From the NCBI GenBank assembly GCA_964533585.1, contig CAZHMM010000002.1:1-64000 (forward strand): a stretch of DNA of 64,000 bases. The letters are read 5' to 3'. The notes beneath the pieces are model-generated. The model was not told where the DNA came from. It ran no database searches and worked only from the letters and a program-made list of their open reading frames with translations. Positions 1-6,568 of this stretch are shown here, piece after piece (position 1 is the first letter of the stretch; each line of letters starts with the position of its first letter). Position numbers and translations under genes: made by a program. The stretch is from Elioraea sp964533585 (GTDB lineage Bacteria; Pseudomonadota; Alphaproteobacteria; Acetobacterales; Acetobacteraceae).

Positions 1-1119
1 GGCGCGGATCGCCTCGACCTCGTCCTCGTGCCTGGACGCGAAGGTCTTCCAGCCCTTGCCGGAGAGCGCGCCCACCCGTTCGAGCCAGCCCGGATCGAGC
101 TCGTGGCCGCGATACTCCTTCAGGAAGTCCTCGCGCTTGACCTTCGCCCCCTCGGCGATGCGCAGCAGCTGCCCCTCGAAGGCGGTCAGCCGCTGGTTCA
201 GGTCGCGCAGCTCCTCGACCAGCTGCTCGATGCGGGCATTGTTCAGGTGCACCTTCTGCACCAGCTCGACCACCTCGGCCTTGGTCTTCTCGTACTTCTT
301 CTCGGCCTGCGGCGTCGGCGTGCTGCCCTCGGAGAGCGTCTTGAGCCGCCCTTCCTGGAGCTTGGCGAGCTTCTTGTAGGCGGCCGCGATCGCCTCGAAG
401 GTGGCCAGCACCTCCGGCTTCAGCTTCTCCTCGAGGGCGGAGAGCGAGAGCTGCGCGCCCTCATCCTCATCGAAATCCTCGCCCCCCGCCTCGTCCTCGG
501 CCGCCGGCGCCGCCGCGGCCGCCTCCTCCGGGGTCTGGCCGGCGCCATGTGTCGCCTCGAGGTCGATGATGTCGCGCAGCAGGATCTTCCCCTGCTGGAG
601 CGCGTCGTGCCACGCGATGATGGCCTTGAAGGTCAGCGGGCTCTCGCAGAGCCCGCCGATCATCATGTCGCGGCCGGCCTCGATGCGCTTGGCGATGGCG
701 ATCTCGCCCTCGCGCGACAGCAGCTCGACCGAGCCCATCTCGCGCAGATACATGCGCACCGGGTCGTCGGTCCGGCCGAGCTCGGCCTCGTCGACATTGC
801 CGCCCGAGCCCTCCTCCTCGTCCTCCTCCTCGGCCTTGGCAGCCTTGGCGGCGGGGACGGCCTCGGCCTCCTCGGCCTCCTCGGCCTCGACCACGTTGAC
901 GCCGAGCTCGCTCAGCATCGCCATGGTGTCCTCGATCTGCTCCGAGGAGACCTGGCCGGGCGGCAGGGCGGCGTTCACGTCGTCATAGGTGACGTAGCCG
1001 CGCTCCTTGCCCCGGGCGACGAGTTTCTTCACCGCCGCCGACTGGGTGTCGAGCAGCGCGCCCTCGGCGATGTCCTCGCCGGCGGCGTCGGCGGTGGTGG
1101 TGGTGGTCGGCTTCGCCAT
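1..1119 (-). CDS. rpoD: RNA polymerase primary sigma factor RpoD, N-terminal part (runs off the left edge)
   Basis: The first 373 codons of the housekeeping sigma-70 factor, which directs RNA polymerase to most promoters. The start is the ATG at 1119, giving MAKPTTTTTADAAGED. The N-terminal region 1.1 contains VKKLVARGKERGYVTYDDV, the usual alphaproteobacterial RpoD start. An acidic Glu/Ala/Asp linker follows, then region 1.2 with DPVRMYLREMGSVELLSREG near residue 115. The rest is the long non-conserved region between 1.2 and 2.1. Regions 2 to 4 lie outside the window. It is the third gene of a yqeY-dnaG-rpoD series, 85 bases after dnaG. A plus-strand frame of about 500 codons over it is an antisense shadow. 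Confidence 0.95.
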   Translation of the reverse strand, partial: MAKPTTTTTADAAGEDIAEGALLDTQSAAVKKLVARGKERGYVTYDDVNAALPPGQVSSEQIEDTMAMLSELGVNVVEAEEAEEAEAVPAAKAAKAEEEDEEEGSGGNVDEAELGRTDDPVRMYLREMGSVELLSREGEIAIAKRIEAGRDMMIGGLCESPLTFKAIIAWHDALQQGKILLRDIIDLEATHGAGQTPEEAAAAAPAAEDEAGGEDFDEDEGAQLSLSALEEKLKPEVLATFEAIAAAYKKLAKLQEGRLKTLSEGSTPTPQAEKKYEKTKAEVVELVQKVHLNNARIEQLVEELRDLNQRLTAFEGQLLRIAEGAKVKREDFLKEYRGHELDPGWLERVGALSGKGWKTFASRHEDEVEAIRA

Positions 1120-1204
1120 TCGGGTCACCTCGGTCGGTGGTCGGGGCGGGGGCGCGAAAAAACACCCCCTATACTATGTGTGTCTCTCGCGCGGTCGGGA
1201 CGCG

Positions 1205-3010
1205 TCACGGGGCCGCATCCTCGGCGCAGTCGGTCCGCAGCTCGGCGCACATCCGGTCCAGCGCCTCGAGCCGGCGGAGATTCGCCTCGCAGAAATCGGC
1301 CGCGAGGGCAGCCCGCGCCTCGGCGACCTCGCGCTCCAGCCGCTCGGGATGCAGCCCGGCGAAGGCGCGCTCGACGGCCATGGCAGCCTCCTCCGGCGTG
1401 GCCTCCGGCAGGGTGGTCGGCGGGATGTCGGTCAGGCCGCGCCCCAGAACGGCCTCCAGCGCCTCTGCGAGCCCCAAACCCCGGAGGTGGTCGAGCACGC
1501 CCTCGGGGTCAAGGCCGATCAGGGCGGTCCTGACCTGCTCGCAGAGCGGAGAGGCGAAACGTTCCGCCGCGAGTGTCTCCTCGAAGCGTGGCAGCAGCGC
1601 CGGATGGGTCAGCAGGAGGGCGAGCAGGTTGCGCTCGCGCAAGGTGCGGGCGCGGTCGGCGCCGAGCGCGGGGCGCTGCACTGGCCGGGCCGACCGGACG
1701 GGGGCGGCCCGGCCGGCCGGGCGCTGGCGGAACCAGCGGTCGCGGAAGTGGCGGCGGTACTCGTCGCGCAGGTCGCGGTCCTGGATGCGCTCGGCCAACT
1801 CGTCGAGCCGGCGGCGCTGGGCCGCGCGCTCCTCCGGGCCAGCGGCCGGCGCGGCGATCGCGTCGAACAGCGCATCCGCGAGCCCCCGTCGCCCATCGAG
1901 CACGGCGCGGAACGCGTCCGCGCCGCGACGGAGCACCAGCGTGTCCGGGTCCTCGCCCGGCGGCAGGGTGGCGAGGCCGAGCGTGCGGCCCGGGCCGATC
2001 GCCGGCAGCGCCATTTCGGCGGTGCGCAGCGCCGCGCGCGCGCCGGCCGCATCGCCGTCGAAGCAGAGCACGGGTGCGGGGGCGATGCGCCAGAGCTCGG
2101 CCAGGTGATCGGCGGTGAGCGCCGTGCCGAGCGGGGCGACGGGTGCCCAAAGGGGCAGTGCCCCTTTGGGGTCCCCGACCGCGCCGCCGAACCCGGCCTG
2201 GTGCAGCGCGATCACGTCCATGTAGCCCTCGACGACCACCAGTTCGGCGCCCGACCGCGCATTGGCCCGTGCGAGATCGAGCCCGTAGAGCGTGCGGCGC
2301 TTGGAGAACAGCGCGGTTTCCGGCCCGTTCAGGTATTTCGGCTGACCGTCGCCGAGGGTGCGGCCGCCGAAGCCGATCACCCGTCCGCGCCGATCCCGGA
2401 TCGGGAACATCACCCGGTTGAAGAACAGATCGACCGGCGCGCGGTTCTCCTCCTGCTTCATCAGCCCGACCGCGACCAGCTGCTCGACCGTCACGCCCTG
2501 GCCGCGCAGATCGGCTGCGATCGCGCCCCGCCCCTCGCCCGACCAGCCGAGCCCGAACTGGCGGATCGTCTCGTCGGTGAGCCCCCGCCGGCGCAGATAC
2601 TCGAGCGCGGCCCGCCCTTCGGGCAGGTGCAATCGGCGGACGAAGGCGGCGGCGGCGGCCTCGGCGATCGTCGAGAGGCCGGCTGAACGCTCGGCCGCTT
2701 CCGCCGCCTCGGGGCTCGCACGCGGCACGGCGAGCCCGGCTTCGCCGGCGAGCCGCTCCACCGCCTCCATGAAGCCCAGGTTCTCGGTCCGCATCACGAA
2801 GCCGATCGCATCGCCATGCGCGCCGCAGCCGAAGCAGTGGAAGAAGCCCTTGTCCTCGACGACGTGGAACGAGGGCGTCTTCTCGTTGTGGAACGGGCAG
2901 AGGCCCTTCAGCTCGCGCCCCGCCCGCGTGAGGCGCACGCGGCGGCCGACCAGCGCGCCGAGCGGGGTGCGGGCGCGGAGTTCGTCCAGGAAGGACTCGG
3001 GCAGCGCCAC
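1205..3010 (-). CDS. dnaG: DNA primase DnaG with a 13-residue insertion
   Basis: DnaG synthesises RNA primers at the replication fork. The 601-residue protein has the N-terminal zinc ribbon (C38, H41, C59, C62, within CPFHNEKTPSFHV and FHCFGCG). The catalytic core and TOPRIM fold follow (VVVEGYMDVIALHQAGF, then LCFDGDAAG and GEDPDTLV), with a C-terminal helicase-binding region. Between GGAV and APLGTAL, where other primases run straight through, this protein carries residues 279-291 (GDPKGALPLWAPV). They are encoded by a palindromic DNA element at 2138-2176. The frame is intact and the acidic TOPRIM residues are kept, so the protein is probably active. It lies 2 bases after yqeY and upstream of rpoD on the same strand. 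Confidence 0.96.
   Translation of the reverse strand: MALPESFLDELRARTPLGALVGRRVRLTRAGRELKGLCPFHNEKTPSFHVVEDKGFFHCFGCGAHGDAIGFVMRTENLGFMEAVERLAGEAGLAVPRASPEAAEAAERSAGLSTIAEAAAAAFVRRLHLPEGRAALEYLRRRGLTDETIRQFGLGWSGEGRGAIAADLRGQGVTVEQLVAVGLMKQEENRAPVDLFFNRVMFPIRDRRGRVIGFGGRTLGDGQPKYLNGPETALFSKRRTLYGLDLARANARSGAELVVVEGYMDVIALHQAGFGGAVGDPKGALPLWAPVAPLGTALTADHLAELWRIAPAPVLCFDGDAAGARAALRTAEMALPAIGPGRTLGLATLPPGEDPDTLVLRRGADAFRAVLDGRRGLADALFDAIAAPAAGPEERAAQRRRLDELAERIQDRDLRDEYRRHFRDRWFRQRPAGRAAPVRSARPVQRPALGADRARTLRERNLLALLLTHPALLPRFEETLAAERFASPLCEQVRTALIGLDPEGVLDHLRGLGLAEALEAVLGRGLTDIPPTTLPEATPEEAAMAVERAFAGLHPERLEREVAEARAALAADFCEANLRRLEALDRMCAELRTDCAEDAAP
2138..2176 (-). repeat. In-frame palindromic repeat element inside dnaG
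   Basis: A 39-bp segment containing a perfect hairpin: 12-base arms CCCAAAGGGGCA (2146-2157) and TGCCCCTTTGGG (2159-2170) around one base. It is preceded on the minus strand by GGGGAC and flanked by GTC on both sides (2138-2140 and 2177-2179). The trinucleotide could be a small target duplication. It is 13 codons long, so the reading frame is kept. Its build resembles the hairpin at 6507-6527 upstream of carB. It behaves like a protein-coding palindromic element of the kind known in Rickettsia; whether it belongs to a named family here is unknown. Confidence 0.75.
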
Positions 3011-3012
3011 GC

Positions 3013-3471
3013 TCAGCCCGCCAGCGCGGCCTTCACCAGCGGTCCGGCCTTGGCCATGTCGAGCGACCCGCCGTGCTTGGCCTTCAGCGCGGCCATCACC
3101 TTGCCCATGTCCTTCACCGACGCCGCGCCGGTCTCGGCGACGGCCGCGCGTACGGCCGCCTGCATCCCGGCCTCGTCCATCTCGGGCGGCAGGAAGCGCT
3201 CGATCACGGCGATCTCGGCCGCCTCCTTGTCCACCAGATCCTGGCGATTGCCCTGGCGGTAGAGCTCGATGCTCTCGCGCCTCGACTTCACCATCCGGCG
3301 CAGCATCGCGACGATCTCACTGTCCTCGACCCGCTCAATCCCCTTCGGCCGGGCCTCGATATCGACCTTCTTCAGCTCGGCGATGATCAGTCGGACGGTC
3401 GAGGTGGTGGCGGCGTCACCCGCCTTCATCGAGGCCTTCATCGCCTCGGTGAACTGCTCGCGCAGGCCCAT
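3013..3471 (-). CDS. yqeY: GatB/YqeY domain protein
   Basis: A 152-residue protein of the YqeY family, related to the C-terminal tRNA-binding region of the GatB amidotransferase subunit. Its exact role is unsettled. Typical residues are MGLREQFTEAMKASMKAGD at the start, then VRLIIAELKKVDIEAR, and FLPPEMDEAGM. The start at 3471 is supported by AAGGAG nine bases upstream on the minus strand. A longer frame reaching 3924 overlaps carA antisense and is not likely. It is the first gene before dnaG and rpoD, the same order as in many alphaproteobacteria. A perfect TATAAT reads towards it at 3507-3502. Confidence 0.9.
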   Translation of the reverse strand: MGLREQFTEAMKASMKAGDAATTSTVRLIIAELKKVDIEARPKGIERVEDSEIVAMLRRMVKSRRESIELYRQGNRQDLVDKEAAEIAVIERFLPPEMDEAGMQAAVRAAVAETGAASVKDMGKVMAALKAKHGGSLDMAKAGPLVKAALAG

Positions 3472-3501
3472 GCGCGGATCTCCTTGATGCTGCGGCCTCC
3501 T

Positions 3502-3507
3502 ATTATA
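3502..3507 (-). promoter_or_regulatory. -10 box of the yqeY-dnaG-rpoD promoter
   Basis: A perfect TATAAT on the minus strand, 31 bases upstream of the yqeY start. The matching -35 position (about 3525-3530, reading CTGCGC) is weak. It lies next to inverted repeat 1 (3534-3548), so a protein bound there could affect this promoter. Confidence 0.5.
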
Positions 3508-3533
3508 AGGGAGTGTCCCACGCGGCGCAGCCC

Positions 3534-3548
3534 GGGAACGCAGTTCCC
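3534..3548. promoter_or_regulatory. Inverted repeat 1, GGGAA-N5-TTCCC
   Basis: The sequence is GGGAACGCAGTTCCC, with perfect 6-base arms around GCA. The same GGGAA-N5-TTCCC form recurs 37 bp further on at 3571-3585. It is upstream of the -35 region of the yqeY promoter and 51 bases before carA. It is a candidate operator; the binding protein is unknown, and the helix-turn-helix of CarA itself is an obvious candidate. Confidence 0.55.
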
Positions 3549-3563
3549 ATGCATCGATTCGGG

Positions 3564-3592
3564 TTGCGGCGGGAAATTTCTTCCCGTATTCC
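3564..3592 (+). promoter_or_regulatory. Possible carA promoter with inverted repeat 2 in its spacer
   Basis: TTGCGG (3564-3569) and TATTCC (3587-3592) are separated by 17 bases, and the predicted transcript start falls on the A of the carA ATG (3599). No Shine-Dalgarno sequence precedes that ATG, which fits a leaderless mRNA. The second GGGAA-N5-TTCCC repeat (3571-3585) fills the spacer exactly, the classical position for a repressor. Both hexamers are weak matches, so this is a reasoned guess. Confidence 0.4.
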
Positions 3593-3598
3593 CGCGCC

Positions 3599-4957
3599 AT
3601 GGCCAGCGTGGACGAGATCATCGACAGGCTCGGCGGCCCGGACCGGGCGGCCCAGCTCACCGGCGTGGGCACCGAGGCGATCCGCAAGTGGCGCCAATCC
3701 CGCACCATCCCGGCCAAGCACTGGCCGCTGATCCTGAAGGAGACCGGGCTCGCGCTCGCCGACATGCCCGGCGCCGAGTCGCCCGAACCGGCGCCGAGCG
3801 CGGATGGCCGCCCGGTGGGCGCGACCGCCGCGCTGGTGCTGGCGGACGGCACGGTGCTGTGGGGCCGCGGCTTCGGCGCGCATGCCACGGCGGTCGGCGA
3901 GGTGTGCTTCAACACCTCGATCACCGGCTACCAGGAGATCCTGACCGATCCGTCCTATGCCGGGCAGATCATCACCTTCACCTTCCCGCATATCGGCAAT
4001 GTCGGCACCAATGCCGAGGACATCGAAACGACCACGCCGGCCGCGCGCGGACTCGTGGTGAAGGATGACCCGACGCTCGCCTCGAACTGGCGCGCGTCGC
4101 GCGGGTTGCCGGAATGGCTCGTGTCGCACGGATTGCCGGGGATCGCGGGGATCGACACGCGGCGGCTGACGCGACGCATCCGCCTCGCCGGCGCGCCGAC
4201 CGGCGTGCTCGCGCATCCGGTGGACGGGAAGTTCGACCTCGACGCCCTGGTGGCCGAGGCGCGGGCCTGGCCGGGGCTGGAGGGGATGGACCTCGCCCGC
4301 GAGGTCACGACGCATCAGCACTATTCCTGGGAGGAGACGGTCTGGGCCTGGCCCGCGGGCTACGGGCGGCAGGAGGCGCCGCGGTTCCACGTGGTCGCGA
4401 TCGACTATGGGGCGAAGCGCAACATCCTGCGCTGCCTCGCCCATGCCGGCTGCCGCGTGACCGTGCTGCCCGCGACCGCGACCGCCGAGGACATCCTGCG
4501 CCACGCGCCGGACGGCGTGTTCCTGTCGAACGGACCGGGCGACCCGGCCGCGACGGGGGAGTACGCGGTGCCCGCGATCCGCGGTGTGCTGGAAAGCCGC
4601 GTGCCGGTGTTCGGCATCTGCCTCGGCCATCAGCTGCTGTCGCTGGCGCTCGGCGGCAGGACGCGCAAGCTGCACCAGGGCCATCGCGGCGCGAACCATC
4701 CGGTGAAGGAACTTGCCACCGGCAAGGTGGAGATCACCAGCCAGAACCACGGCTTCGCGGTGATCCCGGAGAGCCTGCCGGAGAGCGTGCGGGTGACGCA
4801 TGTGTCGCTGTTCGACGGCACCAACGAGGGGATCGCCTCGGAGGCGCTGCCGGCGTTCAGCGTGCAGTACCACCCCGAGGCAAGTCCGGGACCGACCGAC
4901 AGCCATCATCTGTTCGAGCGGTTCGTCACGATGATGGAAGGGAGCAAGGCGGCGTGA
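3599..4957 (+). CDS. carA: Carbamoyl-phosphate synthase small subunit with an N-terminal helix-turn-helix domain
   Basis: CarA hydrolyses glutamine and passes ammonia to CarB for carbamoyl phosphate, the entry to arginine and pyrimidines. Residues from about 76 (ALVLADGTVLWGRGFG onward) are ordinary CarA, with the amidotransferase nucleophile C341 in FGICLGHQLL and the histidine in VQYHPEAS. Before it lie about 58 residues resembling a Cro/YdaS-type helix-turn-helix (IIDRLGGPDRAAQLTGVG, then IRKWRQSRTIPAKHW), joined by a Pro/Ala linker. At 452 residues it is about 60 longer than usual CarA. ATG 3599 is the first start in the frame and has no ribosome binding site. The stop overlaps the next gene as GTGA. 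I recall similar N-terminal domains on alphaproteobacterial CarA; the regulatory role is inferred. Confidence 0.93.
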   Translation: MASVDEIIDRLGGPDRAAQLTGVGTEAIRKWRQSRTIPAKHWPLILKETGLALADMPGAESPEPAPSADGRPVGATAALVLADGTVLWGRGFGAHATAVGEVCFNTSITGYQEILTDPSYAGQIITFTFPHIGNVGTNAEDIETTTPAARGLVVKDDPTLASNWRASRGLPEWLVSHGLPGIAGIDTRRLTRRIRLAGAPTGVLAHPVDGKFDLDALVAEARAWPGLEGMDLAREVTTHQHYSWEETVWAWPAGYGRQEAPRFHVVAIDYGAKRNILRCLAHAGCRVTVLPATATAEDILRHAPDGVFLSNGPGDPAATGEYAVPAIRGVLESRVPVFGICLGHQLLSLALGGRTRKLHQGHRGANHPVKELATGKVEITSQNHGFAVIPESLPESVRVTHVSLFDGTNEGIASEALPAFSVQYHPEASPGPTDSHHLFERFVTMMEGSKAA

Positions 4958-5712
4958 GCAAGCTGTTCGATCTGACGGGGCGGGTGGCGCTGGTCACCGG
5001 CGGCAATGGCGGCATCGGCCTCGGCATGGCGAAGGCGATGCATGGTGCGGGCGCGTCGGTGATGATCGCGGGCCGCAACACGGAGAAGAACGCGGCCGCC
5101 GTCGCCGAGCTCGGCGAGCGCGCGGCGTCGGTGGTGGCGGATGTGAACGACGCGGCGTCGGTGGCGGCGATGGTCAAGGCGACCACGGATCGTTTCGGCG
5201 GATTGGACATCCTGGTGATCAATGCCGGGATGAACATCCGCAAGCCGGTGCAGGAGCTTGCGTTCGACGAGTGGCGCCAGGTGATCGCCACCAATCTCGA
5301 CAGCGCCTTCACCTGCGCCAAGGCGGCCTATCCGGCGCTGAAGGCGTCCGGCCGCGGCAAGGTGATCGCGATCGGCTCGATGATGTCGATCTTCGCCGCG
5401 GGGTTCGCGCCGGCCTATGCGGCGAGCAAGGGCGGCATCGTGCAGTTCACCAAGGCGCTGGCGACCGGCTGGGCGGCGGACAACATCCAGGCGAATGCGG
5501 TGCTGCCAGGCTGGATCGACACCGCACTGACGCGCCGCGCCCGGCAGGACGTCGCCGGGCTGAACGAGAAGGTGGTGGCGCGCACGCCGGCCGGGCGCTG
5601 GGGCGCGCCGGACGATCTCGGCGGGATCGCGGTGTTTCTCGCGAGCAGCGCGTCGGATTTCGTCACGGGCACGGCGATCCCGGTCGATGGCGGCTACGCG
5701 GCGTCGATGTAG
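4954..5712 (+). CDS. SDR family oxidoreductase
   Basis: A 252-residue short-chain dehydrogenase starting with GTG and overlapping the carA stop by four bases, so it is translationally coupled. It has the NAD(P)-binding TGGNGGIG at about residues 14-21, NAG in VINAGMN, the catalytic YAASK (in PAYAASKGG) and the C-terminal PVDGGYAASM typical of 3-oxoacyl-ACP reductase or gluconate 5-dehydrogenase-like enzymes. The substrate cannot be told from sequence. Its place between carA and carB is unusual and does not suggest a role in carbamoyl phosphate synthesis. Confidence 0.88.
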   Translation: MSKLFDLTGRVALVTGGNGGIGLGMAKAMHGAGASVMIAGRNTEKNAAAVAELGERAASVVADVNDAASVAAMVKATTDRFGGLDILVINAGMNIRKPVQELAFDEWRQVIATNLDSAFTCAKAAYPALKASGRGKVIAIGSMMSIFAAGFAPAYAASKGGIVQFTKALATGWAADNIQANAVLPGWIDTALTRRARQDVAGLNEKVVARTPAGRWGAPDDLGGIAVFLASSASDFVTGTAIPVDGGYAASM

Positions 5713-5715
5713 GCC

Positions 5716-6500
5716 GTGCCCGACACCGCCGTCCTGCTGACCTTCGCCGCGCTGAGCTTCGGGCTGTGGATCACGCCCGGGCCGAACATGCTCTATCTCG
5801 TCTCGCGCAGCCTGACGCAGGGGCATCGCGCGGGGTTTGTCTCGCTGGTCGGCTGCCAGTGCGGCAGTCTCGTCTATGCGCTGCTCGGCGCGGCGGGGAT
5901 CAGTGCGGTGCTGCTCGCGGTGCCGGCGGCGTATGACGCGTTGCGGTTCGGCGGTGCGGCGTATCTCGGCTGGCTCGCCTGGCAGAGCGTGCGGCCGGGC
6001 GGCGTGCCATTGTTCTCGCCGCGGCCGATGCCGCGCGAGGGATCGTTGCGGCTGTTCCTGATCGGCATGGGCACGGCGATCCTGAATCCGAAGGTCGCGT
6101 TGTTCTATGTCGCGGTGTTGCCGCCGTTCATCGATCCGTCGCGCGGCGACGTGTTCCTGCAAGGTGCGGTGCTGGGCGGCATCCAGGTGCTGGTGTGCAC
6201 GCTCGGCGACCTGCTGCTGGTGGCGACCTCGGGTGGCGTGGCGAAGTTCCTGCAGGAGCGTCCGCTGTGGATGGCGGCGCAGCGTTGGGTGCTGGGCGGC
6301 NNNNNNNNNNNNNNNNNNNNNNNNNNNNNNNNNNNNNNNNNNNNNNNNNNNNNNNNNNNNNNNNNNNNNNNNNNNNNNNNNNNNNNNNNNNNNNNNNNNN
6401 GTTCCTGCAGGAGCGTCCGCTGTGGATGGCGGCGCAGCGTTGGGTGCTGGGCGGCGCCCTGGCGTTGCTCGCGGTGAAGCTGGCGACGGATCGAAGGTAG
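5716..6500 (+). CDS. LysE/RhtB family exporter, interrupted by an assembly gap
   Basis: An inner-membrane amino-acid or metabolite exporter of the LysE/RhtB family, with the marker PGPNMLYLVSRSLTQGHRAG near residue 18 and about six hydrophobic segments. It starts with GTG three bases after the SDR. As written it crosses the Ns at 6301-6400 and the frame shifts. The 55 bases after the gap copy the 55 before it; joining 6300 directly to 6456 restores one frame of 209 residues ending LLAVKLATDRR, the normal family length. I therefore regard the gene as intact. The cargo is unknown; the car operon setting is not enough to propose one. Confidence 0.85.
6301..6400. other. Assembly gap of 100 Ns with duplicated 55-base ends
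   Basis: Bases 6246-6300 and 6401-6455 are identical. Two contigs that overlap by exactly 55 bases were placed side by side with a nominal gap. The true sequence is most simply obtained by deleting 6301-6455. Confidence 0.9.
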
Positions 6501-6502
6501 AT

Positions 6503-6560
6503 GGGGTCCAGGGGCCAATGGCCCCTGGCAGGGGTGCAGGGGGCGGAGCCCCCTGCGGAG
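6503..6560 (+). repeat. Double palindromic repeat upstream of carB
   Basis: Two adjacent hairpins in the lysE-carB gap. The first is CCAGGGGCCA / TGGCCCCTGG around a single A (6507-6527), preceded by GGGGT. The second is GCAGGGGGC / GCCCCCTGC around GGA. This GC-rich double palindrome looks like the intergenic repeats I recall from Acetobacteraceae. The first arm set resembles the element inside dnaG. It may act as a weak terminator or mRNA-stabilising stem; carB starts a few bases later. Confidence 0.7.
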
Positions 6561-6568
6561 GACAGGAC

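Noticed and set aside
28..2686. Long plus-strand open frames over rpoD and dnaG
   Set aside because: They are antisense to clear RpoD and DnaG sequence and have repetitive Arg/Leu/Pro-rich composition typical of opposite-strand frames in GC-rich DNA.
5716..6500. lysE as a frameshifted pseudogene
   Set aside because: The shift is created by the N-gap and the duplicated 55 bases; collapsing them restores a full-length protein.
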